Translations under genes and position numbers: made by a program | Assembly (NCBI RefSeq): GCF_013391475.1 | Contig: NZ_JACBAZ010000002.1 | Coordinates: forward strand, 347,104 to 411,103 | Source: Oceaniferula marina | GTDB taxonomy: Bacteria; Verrucomicrobiota; Verrucomicrobiia; Verrucomicrobiales; Akkermansiaceae | Direction: 5' to 3' | DNA: 64,000 nucleotides | Shown: piece after piece, positions 43,666-51,463 of the stretch | Numbering within the stretch: the stretch's first letter is position 1 | Layout: every line of letters begins with the position of its first letter | Notes under the pieces: model-generated | Databases searched by the model: none | What the model saw: only the letters and a program-made list of their open reading frames with translations | Told to the model about the DNA's origin: nothing

Positions 43666-46077
43666 ATCATTATTCTAGCTTGCTTAGGCATGTTGCTTGC
43701 GGGCTCTCTTGGCATAACCTTGAGTGTACCTCTGCAGGCGCCTGCCGTGATTTTGTTGGGATTAGCAGCCATTCTGGCTGCGATCCAAGTTCTGAAGCCT
43801 GGAAGTGCGGGAGTGTGGGAGTCGAAAGTCAAAAGACAGAAAGTCCAGAACCCTAGCACTCTTGACAGCGGAAGGAAAAGTTGGTTGTTGGGGTTATCTC
43901 TGGGTTCAATTTTTTATTTTGTTGGACGGGCATGGTTTTCTCCGGTTTTTGATCTAGGGGTGGAGGACTTGATGTTGATTTTGCCCGCGTCAATTTTGTA
44001 TTTGGTCGCGGGTTATGGTATGAGGGGGAAATCCGGGGTGCACTTACGCATGGGCCTGGCGATTACCGTGATTGTTTTGTTACTGTTGCATATCGGTTCT
44101 TGTGTACTTCAGATAAAGGGAGGGGAGGGCTATTCTCTGACTCCCTTATTCACTGGAGCAGTGAGATCAAGTGATGGGCATGTCACGGGGATGTATGGCT
44201 ACTATGGCAGTTTTGCTAATTTCGCGGTGATCGCGGGATTGCTCTCCCTGAGTTTGGGAATATGGGGTAGGGGGGGCTTTGCTTCTCGTGGGGCATTGTT
44301 TTTATTTGGAGCACTGGCTCTGTCTTTAGCTGCCTATTCCCAATCGAGATCAGCGGTTATTAGTTTGATTCCATCTCTTTTTGTATTTATTATTTTGCTA
44401 ATGGTTTCGGTAGCAGGACAAACACCGAAAGTTAGAACAAGGGCGCGAATAGGAATGTGGGCTTTTGGTGGCGTTATCGCTTCAGTTTGTATAATTGGTG
44501 TAACATGGGTGTTCAGTGAACGAGCATTGCCGCAGGATCAGGATCAGGATTTGTTGGAATTGTTTTTTGCTGGAGGCGTTCGCGTGCCCTATTGGACCAT
44601 GGCTGTAGAGCAGTGGGCAGATTACCCTGTATTTGGTGCGGGATCTCGCAGTTTTTCATATCTTAGCTTTGAGTATTGGAGCTCGAATTTACCGACCGGT
44701 GAGGCAAATCCTGAATTTGTGCATAACGAATATTTACAGTTGCTTGCTGATTATGGTTTTGTAGGTTTAATATTGGTTATAGCTTTGCTGGTATGGCACT
44801 GTTTCTCCGGGTGTAAGCAAGTGCGTTTACTTGCTGGCAAAATACCAAGTGATGGTTTGGTGAGAGGTTTCAATGCGATAGCTTTAACTGTTGCTGGAGT
44901 CAGTGGGATGACTGCGATGGCGATGCATGTGTGTTTTGATTTTCGCACACACTTATTGGCAAATTTACTCTTGCTTGTTTGTTGTGCGATCTGGACCTTA
45001 CCTCTGGTAAGATCCAGAGTGCGGAAGTGCGGAAGTGCGGAAGTGCTAAAGTTGAATGGTGCAGAAGGCACTCAGCATGTCAAAGGTCAAAAGTCATCGT
45101 GTGGTCGCGATGGGAGAGCTTGGGGCCTAGGGGTGGTGTTATTGTGTTTAGGAGGTGGGGCAGTTGGTTTGGGGGGGCAGCAGCTTTGGACGGGGATGCC
45201 GTTGCTCAAAAATCAGATGGCGAAGGAAGATGGGGCCTGGGTTCCTCAGGATGTGGATCGCGATGTGTGGATTCCAGCCCTACAAGAATCGCTAGAGAGG
45301 GCTCCTCAGTGGCGGCGGTATCAGAGGCTGGCTACCTTGTATCGTTTAGAGGCAAGGGATGCTGCAGATGAAGATGAGAAGCTGCAAAACTTGTTGAGTG
45401 CGGAACAGGCGTATTTGGATTCGATTAGTCGTCATCCGTATAATCCGGTCTCCCGTATTAACTTGGCAGCAATCTACACTGAACAGAAACAGTGGCAGGA
45501 GGCTGATGCTATGTATGCATCAGCTTCAGACATGGCGAAAGCTCGTGAACGGTGGTTTAGGATGCATTCACAGTGGGGTGATATGCACGTACGCTGGGCT
45601 GTTGATTTATGGGAGAAAGAAGAAGTTCAGCAAGCAGAGGCTCAGTTCTTGCGAGCTAAAGAACGATATTTAAGTAGCTATGAATATGGGTATTTTTTCC
45701 AAAATAAGCAGTATGTCGTTGAGTATACTTCAGCTTTGCTGGTCTTCGCTCGTTTTCTCGATGCTCAGGAACGGTTCGATGATGCCGAGTTGCTGTTTCA
45801 GGAAGGAAAAAAGCAGGTGAACTGGTACAACTGGCAAACAGATACAGGCTTGCTTATGCACTATGCACAGCATTTGTATTTGAGAGGGCGTTATCTATGG
45901 GGACAGCGTAAGCCGGAAGAAGCTTACCAGCTAATGGTTAGAGCAGCTTCTTGTCTTAAACAATACCGTGGTGTGATGAAGGGAAATGTCGATCAACAAT
46001 GGCATAATCAGTTAGCTGAAATTCAAGAAGTCATCACCTTTCTGCAAAAAGCGGGTATTGCAAATGAAGTGAAATAA
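43654..46077 (+). CDS. O-antigen ligase/polymerase-like protein with TPR-like C-terminal region
   Basis: 807 residues. Several membrane helices surround a Wzy_C-type core: SRSAVISLIPSLF, VPYWTMAVEQWADYPVFGAGSRSF, HNEYLQLLADYGFVGL. The C-terminal ~300 residues are soluble and TPR-like (LATLYRLEARD, NLAAIYTEQKQWQEADAMY, EEAYQLMVRA). It should transfer or polymerise glycan in the periplasm. Two in-frame stretches derive from the tandem-repeat family: GSAGVWESKVKRQK (43800-43845) and VRKCGSAEVLKLNGAE (45014-45066). Each lies in a loop next to membrane segments. The start codon is inside a hairpin. Confidence 0.8.
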   Translation: MQSIIIILACLGMLLAGSLGITLSVPLQAPAVILLGLAAILAAIQVLKPGSAGVWESKVKRQKVQNPSTLDSGRKSWLLGLSLGSIFYFVGRAWFSPVFDLGVEDLMLILPASILYLVAGYGMRGKSGVHLRMGLAITVIVLLLLHIGSCVLQIKGGEGYSLTPLFTGAVRSSDGHVTGMYGYYGSFANFAVIAGLLSLSLGIWGRGGFASRGALFLFGALALSLAAYSQSRSAVISLIPSLFVFIILLMVSVAGQTPKVRTRARIGMWAFGGVIASVCIIGVTWVFSERALPQDQDQDLLELFFAGGVRVPYWTMAVEQWADYPVFGAGSRSFSYLSFEYWSSNLPTGEANPEFVHNEYLQLLADYGFVGLILVIALLVWHCFSGCKQVRLLAGKIPSDGLVRGFNAIALTVAGVSGMTAMAMHVCFDFRTHLLANLLLLVCCAIWTLPLVRSRVRKCGSAEVLKLNGAEGTQHVKGQKSSCGRDGRAWGLGVVLLCLGGGAVGLGGQQLWTGMPLLKNQMAKEDGAWVPQDVDRDVWIPALQESLERAPQWRRYQRLATLYRLEARDAADEDEKLQNLLSAEQAYLDSISRHPYNPVSRINLAAIYTEQKQWQEADAMYASASDMAKARERWFRMHSQWGDMHVRWAVDLWEKEEVQQAEAQFLRAKERYLSSYEYGYFFQNKQYVVEYTSALLVFARFLDAQERFDDAELLFQEGKKQVNWYNWQTDTGLLMHYAQHLYLRGRYLWGQRKPEEAYQLMVRAASCLKQYRGVMKGNVDQQWHNQLAEIQEVITFLQKAGIANEVK

Positions 46078-47288
46078 TGAGGGTCTTACTTACGGCATTT
46101 GCATGTAACCCGAATCAGGGGTCAGAGCCTGGTATTGGTTGGGGCTGGGTAGTGGCTTTGTCGCAGTCCTGTCAGTTGACCGTCTTAACAACGACATGCA
46201 ATCGACCTGAGCTTGAACAAGCATTGCATGCATATCCTGAGTTAAGCATTGAATTTATCTACCTCGATGTGTGGCCTGGGGTGGCCCGGTTGAACCGGAG
46301 AGGTCGTGGGAAATTGGGCGTAGTATTTCGCCTTTTGTTATGGCAGTTTCGAGTGAAGCAGTTTTTGACTGATTTGGTTAAAAAGCAGAAGTTTGATATT
46401 TTACATCATTTGACATTGGGAGCTTTTCGTATGCCCTTTTCGGTTGCTGGGCATGGCGTCCCCTCAGTCGTAGGGCCCGTAGGAGGTTGTGAGGAGTTTC
46501 CTGAGCCATTGTTGCCAAAATCTCCAAAAGTCCGACAAAAAGAACGGCTGAGAAATTGGCTCAATCGATTGCATACACGGTATGGCATAGGCATGTCTCG
46601 TTATCGTAAGGTGGATTTGGTGGTTTCGTGTACGAAGGAAATGGCAGAGGCTTTTGCTCGCTGTCAGGTGTCCAGTCCGGTGATGCCCAATATTGGCTTG
46701 CCAGATCGTCAACCAGACCCTGTTTCTAAGAGGTTTGAAGGGGAGGCTTTGCGATTGCTCTTTGTTGGCAATCTGGTCTATTGGAAGGGGCTTGAATTAG
46801 CGCTTTTGGCCCTGCAGCAAATGCCTGAGCAGGTAACTCTGACCTTAGTAGGCGATGGTGGCGACCGCTTGGATGTCGAGGCCGATATCCATCGCCTTGG
46901 TTTGAACGACCGGGTGGATTTGAGAGGCGCTGTTCCGCGTGTCGATTTACTCGAGATGTATGATCAGTTTGATGTGTTTTTGTTCCCTAGTTTACACGAC
47001 TCTGGAGGTATGGCGGTCATTGAAGCAATGTGTGCAGGCCTACCCGTTGTTTGTTTGGATGCGGGAGGTCCTGGCATTTCTGTTAATAACGACTGTGGAA
47101 CGGTGGTTTCTCTCGGGTCTAAAGATGAGGTTGTTCTGGGCCTGAGTAATGCGATTCAGAATTATTTAGATGACCCAGTATTGCGTGAGCGGCACGGGCG
47201 GGCTGCGGTTCAACGCGTGAACGAGGCCTACCTTTGGCCGAAAAATGCTCAAAAAATGGTGCAGTGGTATGAGGAGCTTCAGCGTTGA
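46077..47288 (+). CDS. GT4-family glycosyltransferase
   Basis: 403 residues, GT-B fold, a paralogue of the protein at 39250: FACNPNQGSEPGIGWGW, HHLTLGAFRMPFSVAGHG, VGPVGGCEEFPEPL, LLFVGNLVYWKGLELAL, LFPSLHDSGGMAVIEAMCAGLPVVCLD. Its first base overlaps the stop of the ligase-like gene. The two copies lie on either side of the repeat boundary at 43.5 kb, which suggests duplication between the island and the flank. Confidence 0.9.
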   Translation: MRVLLTAFACNPNQGSEPGIGWGWVVALSQSCQLTVLTTTCNRPELEQALHAYPELSIEFIYLDVWPGVARLNRRGRGKLGVVFRLLLWQFRVKQFLTDLVKKQKFDILHHLTLGAFRMPFSVAGHGVPSVVGPVGGCEEFPEPLLPKSPKVRQKERLRNWLNRLHTRYGIGMSRYRKVDLVVSCTKEMAEAFARCQVSSPVMPNIGLPDRQPDPVSKRFEGEALRLLFVGNLVYWKGLELALLALQQMPEQVTLTLVGDGGDRLDVEADIHRLGLNDRVDLRGAVPRVDLLEMYDQFDVFLFPSLHDSGGMAVIEAMCAGLPVVCLDAGGPGISVNNDCGTVVSLGSKDEVVLGLSNAIQNYLDDPVLRERHGRAAVQRVNEAYLWPKNAQKMVQWYEELQR

Positions 47289-47330
47289 GGTGTTGAATCG
47301 AGCCGTGAACTGCCAATAATTTTTAAATGT

Positions 47331-48074
47331 ATGGAAGATCATAAATCATTGACCTATCAGGATTTTTGGGAGATGCGTGCCCGCCAGTCGATTTGGGTGA
47401 CACGGAATGTAAGCTATAGAGCTGGAGCATGGATAGCTTTGCTTGCTAATCGCCTTGGAGTATCCCCTAATATGATATCTTTGATATCGGGCGGCATTAC
47501 TGTTGGGGCGGCTTTGATCGCTTTTGGCATGGGCCATGGAAACGTTATAGCAGGTCTGATATTGACTATTGGTTTGCAGCTTGGATACGCCTTTGACTGT
47601 GCGGATGGCCCACTTGCAAGAGCGACGGGAAAGGGAAGCAGTTTTGGTGCCTTATTAGACAAGTTGGTGGATTTGTCATCGGGTATGATCTTTCCCTGTA
47701 TTTTGGCATATAGTGTGGGGCATTGTTATTTTTTTGGAATTCCTTTTACAGTGAGGGTTTTGATTCTCGTTCTTATTTTACGAGTCTTTTTGAATGTGAT
47801 GTTATGGATTAAAGAGTTGGTCGTTTATAAAGCTGACCGTTTGAAGGTGGATCCGCGTATGCATAATGGTTGGTGGAAAGTAAAGAAGGCTGCCAGTATT
47901 TATATTGATGAACCTGTTTATAGACTGGCAATTGGTTTAGCATGGACATTTGGTTTTTTCTGGGAGTTTTTTGCTTTGTATCATGTGGGAGTTTTATTTC
48001 TAACGTTGGCATACTTACTATCATCTAAAAAAGAAATGGATGCGATGGATCGGGCGGCACGCCCTTCGGGTTAG
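47331..48074 (+). CDS. CDP-alcohol phosphatidyltransferase family protein
   Basis: 247-residue membrane enzyme. The family motif Dx2DGx2ARx8Gx3Dx3D is complete: Asp89, Asp92, Gly93, Ala96, Arg97, Gly106, Asp110 and Asp114. These enzymes move a phospho-alcohol group from a CDP-linked donor to another alcohol. Because AepX carries a cytidylyltransferase domain, this could use a CMP-phosphonate or CDP-alcohol to modify lipid or glycan; that link is an inference. About six membrane helices are visible. Confidence 0.85.
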   Translation: MEDHKSLTYQDFWEMRARQSIWVTRNVSYRAGAWIALLANRLGVSPNMISLISGGITVGAALIAFGMGHGNVIAGLILTIGLQLGYAFDCADGPLARATGKGSSFGALLDKLVDLSSGMIFPCILAYSVGHCYFFGIPFTVRVLILVLILRVFLNVMLWIKELVVYKADRLKVDPRMHNGWWKVKKAASIYIDEPVYRLAIGLAWTFGFFWEFFALYHVGVLFLTLAYLLSSKKEMDAMDRAARPSG

Positions 48075-48078
48075 GCCG

Positions 48079-48127
48079 CTGGAAGTTGAGGAAGTGCAGG
48101 GGTGCAGGGGTGCTTTAGTTCTTAGTT
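48079..48127. repeat. Short GGTGCAGG and heptamer tract
   Basis: Two GTGCAGGG units and a TTAGTTC tract lie between the phosphotransferase and the four-helix-bundle gene. Confidence 0.7.
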
Positions 48128-48138
48128 GGGAGGTTCTT

Positions 48139-48510
48139 ATGAGTATCACAAAATTTGAGGACATTACAGCTTGGCAGAAGGCTCGTGAACTTACGGGCAA
48201 GATTTACGAACAAACCCAATCCCCTGAATTCAGAAAAGATTTCGGGTTGGTTGATCAGATTCGCAGGGCATCTGGTTCGATTATGCACAACATAGCCGAA
48301 GGATTTGATGCAGGTTCAAATAAAGAATTTGTTCGTTTTTTGCGCTATAGCTTCCGCTCTGCGAGTGAAGTTCAAAGTCAATTGTATATTGCACTGGACG
48401 CTGGTTTCATCTCTGCTGAAAATTTTGATCAGCTGTATCAACAAGTGGTGGAGGTCAAAAAATTACTTGGAGGCTTCATCAAGTATCTGATCAATAAGAA
48501 TGTTACGTGA
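48139..48510 (+). CDS. Four-helix-bundle protein (S23/IVP family), second copy
   Basis: 123 residues, closely similar to the protein at 6634: ITAWQKARELT, FGLVDQIRRASGSIMHNIAEGFDAGSNKEFVRFLRYSFRSASEVQSQLY. GGGAGG at 48128-48133 gives this gene one of the few clear Shine-Dalgarno sites in the repeat-rich regions. The upstream frame to 48040 is read-through of intergenic sequence. It precedes the exosortase after a long octamer array. Function not established. Confidence 0.88.
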   Translation: MSITKFEDITAWQKARELTGKIYEQTQSPEFRKDFGLVDQIRRASGSIMHNIAEGFDAGSNKEFVRFLRYSFRSASEVQSQLYIALDAGFISAENFDQLYQQVVEVKKLLGGFIKYLINKNVT

Positions 48511-48513
48511 TCC

Positions 48514-48643
48514 TCAACTCCCGCACTCCCGCACTCCCGACTCCCGCCCTTCCACACTTCCACACTTCCACACTTCCGCACTTCCACACTTCCGCACTTC
48601 CGCACTTCCGCACTTCCGCACTTCCGCACTTCCGCACTTCCCC
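48514..48643. repeat. Octamer array (CCGCACTT)n before exosortase
   Basis: About 15 copies varying between CCGCACTC, CCACACTT and CCGCACTT, ending 13 bases before the ATG at 48657. Confidence 0.94.
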
Positions 48644-48656
48644 GCCCTTTTTCCCC

Positions 48657-49562
48657 ATGAAATCTTTATTACAAAAACATCCCTATGTGTTACCTGTGTC
48701 CTTGCTTGGTTTGGTGATGCTTGTGTTCTGGTTGCTGATTCCGATTTATCCGAATACATCGACGTCGAGTGATCGTTTGATTCTCTATATCGCGGATGCC
48801 TGGAAGAAGGATTTTGTGCATGGTTGGGCGGTGCCGTTTTTGTTTGTGGCTTTTATCGTCATGGCTTGGCCAAAGATGAAGCTCGAACCGGTGAAGGGCT
48901 CGCTTTGGGGGCTGTTCGGGGTTTTGTTTGCTGTGTTTTTGTATGTGGCATCGGTGCGAACCTTGCAGCCCCGATTGCCCCTGATTGGCTTGCCGTTTTT
49001 AATCGTTGGCGGTGTGATGTTTGTGTATGGCTGGAAGGTGGCCCGGCACATGTTGTTTCCCGCGTTTTTCTGGTACTTTGCGATCTCGGTGCCGGGACTG
49101 CAACAAGCGACCAATGCCTTGCAAATCATGGTGACTAAGTCCTGTTATGCAGTGGGCACCGCCTGCGGCATGGAGCTGGTGAATGCCGGCAATGAGATCC
49201 GATCGGCCAATGATAGCTGGAGTTCGTTGAACATTGCCGAGGGCTGCAGTGGGATTCGATCGTTGATGGCACTGGTGATGATCTCAGCAATTTATGCTTA
49301 CTTCACTCAGAAGCAGGTGTGGAAAATGGCCTTTCTTTTTGCCTGCTCTCTACCCCTGGCCTTGATCGCTAACTTTTTCCGCATCTTTACCATCATCGTT
49401 TTAGCGGAGCTGGGGTATTCTGAATTTGCCGCCGGGATTTACCACGATTGGGCAGGCTTGTTGTTCTTTTTTCCCATTGCCTTGGCGGGGCTTTTCTTGA
49501 TCGATCGCTTGCTCAACTGGAAGGTGAACAGACGTGTTATGCGTAAACGCATACAGTCTTGA
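48657..49562 (+). CDS. xrt: Exosortase
   Basis: 301-residue membrane protein with about eight helices. The transpeptidase-like triad is intact: Cys197 in NIAEGCSGIRS, Arg242 in ANFFRIF and His263 in GIYHDWAG. It cleaves and transfers PEP-CTERM proteins, one of which is encoded at 8670. The upstream frame from 48507 is repeat-encoded and was not used. The usual adjacent EpsI partner is instead 2.7 kb away, separated by nucleotidyltransferase modules and dispersed repeats. Confidence 0.95.
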   Translation: MKSLLQKHPYVLPVSLLGLVMLVFWLLIPIYPNTSTSSDRLILYIADAWKKDFVHGWAVPFLFVAFIVMAWPKMKLEPVKGSLWGLFGVLFAVFLYVASVRTLQPRLPLIGLPFLIVGGVMFVYGWKVARHMLFPAFFWYFAISVPGLQQATNALQIMVTKSCYAVGTACGMELVNAGNEIRSANDSWSSLNIAEGCSGIRSLMALVMISAIYAYFTQKQVWKMAFLFACSLPLALIANFFRIFTIIVLAELGYSEFAAGIYHDWAGLLFFFPIALAGLFLIDRLLNWKVNRRVMRKRIQS

Positions 49563-49568
49563 GGTTAA

Positions 49569-49650
49569 TTAGTTCTTAGTTTGGGAGTTCTTAGTTCTTA
49601 GTTATTAGTTATTGGTTATTGGTTATTGGTTATTGGTTATTAGTTATCAG
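49569..49650. repeat. Heptamer tract (TTCTTAG and GGTTATT)
   Basis: TTCTTAG units followed by about six GGTTATT heptamers after the exosortase. The rest of the 304 bp gap to 49866 has a TCTGTTG tract and no recognised gene. Confidence 0.88.
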
Positions 49651-49866
49651 AGCTTCGCTGCCTGTTGTCTGTCCTCTGTTGTCTGTTTTTCAACTCACAC
49701 CACATTGACAAATAATAACGGAGGTCTAGTGTACGCACGGTAGTTATGAGTGACGTAGGCATAGTTCGCAAAACGGTGGGAAGAAGCTTGGATTCGCTTT
49801 CTCCTTTTCTGCGTCTTGAGCGGTTAAGGCAAAATGCGAAACCTTTTATTCAACAATCCAAATACA

Positions 49867-50361
49867 ATGGCAAATCCTCTGGAGTCATCATTCGAAAAAT
49901 TGTTGGCCCTGCTCGTTCAAAGTGAGGTTGAATTTATCACGGTTGGAGGGATTGCTGTTTGTTTAAACGGCTATGTTCGCTTGACCGAGGGTGTGGATAT
50001 TTTAGTGAGCAGAGACTTTGAAAATATTCGGAGACTGATTCAGTCTCTGTCTTCGTATGGTGAAGGGTTTGCTGCTGAGTTGAGCCAAGAGGATTTTACC
50101 GATGAGGAGGGGGCCATCCGCGTGATTGAAGCGGTTGAAAATTGCCAGATTGATATTTTTGTAAAAATGCAGGGGCTCTATCTCGAAGATTTTGCATCAG
50201 ATCTCAAGTTCTTTCAAACCGCAAGCGGCTTGAAAATTCCTTTCCTAGGTCCAAGGAGCCTTATACGATTAAAATCAGCCTCACTGAGGGAAAAAGACCG
50301 AGTGGATGTCAGTGTATTAAGAGGTATGAACGGCTGGCAGGAAGGTAGGACGGATTTGTAA
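49867..50361 (+). CDS. Nucleotidyltransferase (AbiEii/DUF6036-like), orphan
   Basis: 164 residues. The VGGIAVCLNGYVRLTEGVDILV block matches the GG-x-A motif and the DxD-like metal site of AbiEii-type nucleotidyltransferases, though the first Asp position is GVD and may be weakened. No AbiEi-like partner is next to it. The last residues (QEGRTDL) and the stop codon are provided by a GTAGGACGG palindrome, so the true C terminus may have been replaced. The ATG at 49834 is an alternative start. Confidence 0.72.
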   Translation: MANPLESSFEKLLALLVQSEVEFITVGGIAVCLNGYVRLTEGVDILVSRDFENIRRLIQSLSSYGEGFAAELSQEDFTDEEGAIRVIEAVENCQIDIFVKMQGLYLEDFASDLKFFQTASGLKIPFLGPRSLIRLKSASLREKDRVDVSVLRGMNGWQEGRTDL

Positions 50362-50376
50362 TCTGTCGACAGGCTT
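50345..50376. repeat. REP-like palindrome supplying a stop codon
   Basis: GTAGGACGGATT-TGT-AATCTGTCGACAGG; it contains the TAA of the preceding gene. Confidence 0.8.
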
Positions 50377-50414
50377 GGGCATCATCAACCTTAGCCCTAT
50401 TGAGCCCTTGGCTT

Positions 50415-50461
50415 GTTGAAAGCCCTTCGGGCGTTGAATATTTGCTGCGCAAATGTTGAAT
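50415..50461 (-). repeat. TTCAAC-hairpin site F (inverted, two hairpins)
   Basis: GTTGAA, GCCC-TTC-GGGC (50422-50432), GTTGAAT, ATTTGC-TGC-GCAAAT (50440-50454), GTTGAAT. A decayed relative is at 43545-43575. Confidence 0.85.
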
Positions 50462-50717
50462 GCTAGTCTTCAACCTTTCATCTCTCATGCCCGCAGGGGC
50501 AATGTGTAGGAGTTATTACGCCCTTTCAGGGCTCCTTTACCATGCAATCTCGTCCCCAGGGCGATGCCCCGGGCTACGATAGGATGCCCTTTCAGGGCTG
50601 ACTAGGTCTTCATTTTTCGTCTTTCTTCTGTTGTCTGCATAGCTGGACACGCTTGGACCTTCCTATCTCCCTTTAGCTCAGACGAGGTGCCAGGATGCAA
50701 GGTAAGACCATCTATTT

Positions 50718-50920
50718 ATACCACTCCGCAAAACAGACGAGACGATTGATCGTTGTTGAGGTATTTGGAAAAGCACTGCGTGATCCATGAGAGTTCCGGA
50801 TGAATGACTCCTTTGGCTTTGTTTCTCCTTAGTCATGGTGCCCGCACCATTCCTTCGTCGCGCCTTGCCAAAGAACTTATTCATCTCGGCTATCGTCCCG
50901 TCTGTTTTACTACTTGGTAT
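50718..50920. mobile_element. 203 bp MITE-like element, copy 2
   Basis: The same length and ends (ATACCA...TGGTAT) as 10835-11037. The terminal inverted repeats share AAAACAGACG(A/G)GACGAT. In the internal arms GATAAAT/ATTTATC of copy 1 is GATGAAT/ATTCATC here, so a base change on one arm is matched on the other. Its right end directly touches the 94 bp direct repeat. Confidence 0.8.
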
Positions 50921-51014
50921 TAAATCTTCGCGGCTTGGCGGCTTGGCGTGAAATAAATCAGAGAAGCTCCTGATTTCCTGTCGAACGAAGCATCAAGATC
51001 CGGTTATCAGTTAT
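50921..51014. repeat. 94 bp direct repeat, left copy (wHTH-nucleotidyltransferase module)
   Basis: One mismatch to 52028-52121. It starts at TAAATCTTCG and ends in the GTTATCAGTTAT tract. Confidence 0.92.
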
Positions 51015-51039
51015 TGGTTTGTCTGTCCTCTGTTTTCCC

Positions 51040-51059
51040 GAAACAAAGTTTCATTCAAC
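51040..51059 (+). repeat. TTCAAC-hairpin site G
   Basis: GAAAC-AAA-GTTTC hairpin then ATTCAAC. It overlaps the region just downstream of the minus-strand regulator gene's stop codon. Confidence 0.75.
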
Positions 51060-51069
51060 CTGCCATCTC

Positions 51070-51417
51070 TCATTCCCGCACTGGTTTGTCCTTTGCCCGT
51101 GGTCTTCGCCTTGTCTTGAAAAGTTCTTCCCTGCTGGCTATGGGAATACCATCGTAAACAACCGAGACCAGCGCTTGAAGCCTTTTGGCAACCCGGGATT
51201 TTGGATTCCATTGATACAATAGTGTTCGTCCTTGTCTTTTTGATACGATAACCCCAGACCGTTCGAATTTATCGAGTTGCCGCTGGACGGAATCGAGCGA
51301 AATACTGAGATCTGCTGATATGGCCCTGCCATACGACTCTCCATAGTGATGGAGGTGTAACAGTACTGCTTCTGCTGCACGGCTTCCAAATAATTCTGCC
51401 AAAACACCTGAGTTCAT
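51070..51417 (-). CDS. Winged-helix transcriptional regulator
   Basis: 115 residues. MNSGVLAELFGSRAAEAVLLHLHHYGESYGRAISADLSISLDSVQRQLDKFERSGVI reads as an ArsR/MarR-like winged helix with a recognition helix at SLDSVQRQL, and GRTLLYQWN as the wing. The C-terminal tail is basic (KTRRRPRAKDK). It is transcribed away from a nucleotidyltransferase gene with a 46 bp gap that holds a perfect 12 bp palindrome. The pairing recalls regulator/nucleotidyltransferase toxin-antitoxin modules such as AbiEi-AbiEii, but the identity is not certain. Confidence 0.8.
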   Translation of the reverse strand: MNSGVLAELFGSRAAEAVLLHLHHYGESYGRAISADLSISLDSVQRQLDKFERSGVIVSKRQGRTLLYQWNPKSRVAKRLQALVSVVYDGIPIASREELFKTRRRPRAKDKPVRE

Positions 51418-51430
51418 GACCTGACATTAG

Positions 51431-51442
51431 GGTCATATGACC
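51431..51442. promoter_or_regulatory. Perfect palindrome GGTCATATGACC, candidate operator
   Basis: Lies midway between the divergent starts at 51417 and 51464, where a winged-helix repressor would control both genes. Confidence 0.6.
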
Positions 51443-51463
51443 GTAGTTTCAAGTCATTAATTG

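Larger units (their letters stand above)
50362..51069. other. Repeat-rich intergenic region
   Basis: No gene is supported. Contents in order: inverted TTCAAC-hairpins (50415-50461), CCCTTTCAGGGC-type palindromes (50520-50605), the second MITE-like element (50718-50920), the left 94 bp direct repeat (50921-51014) and a forward TTCAAC-hairpin (51040-51059). The composition parallels 10565-11884. Confidence 0.75.
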
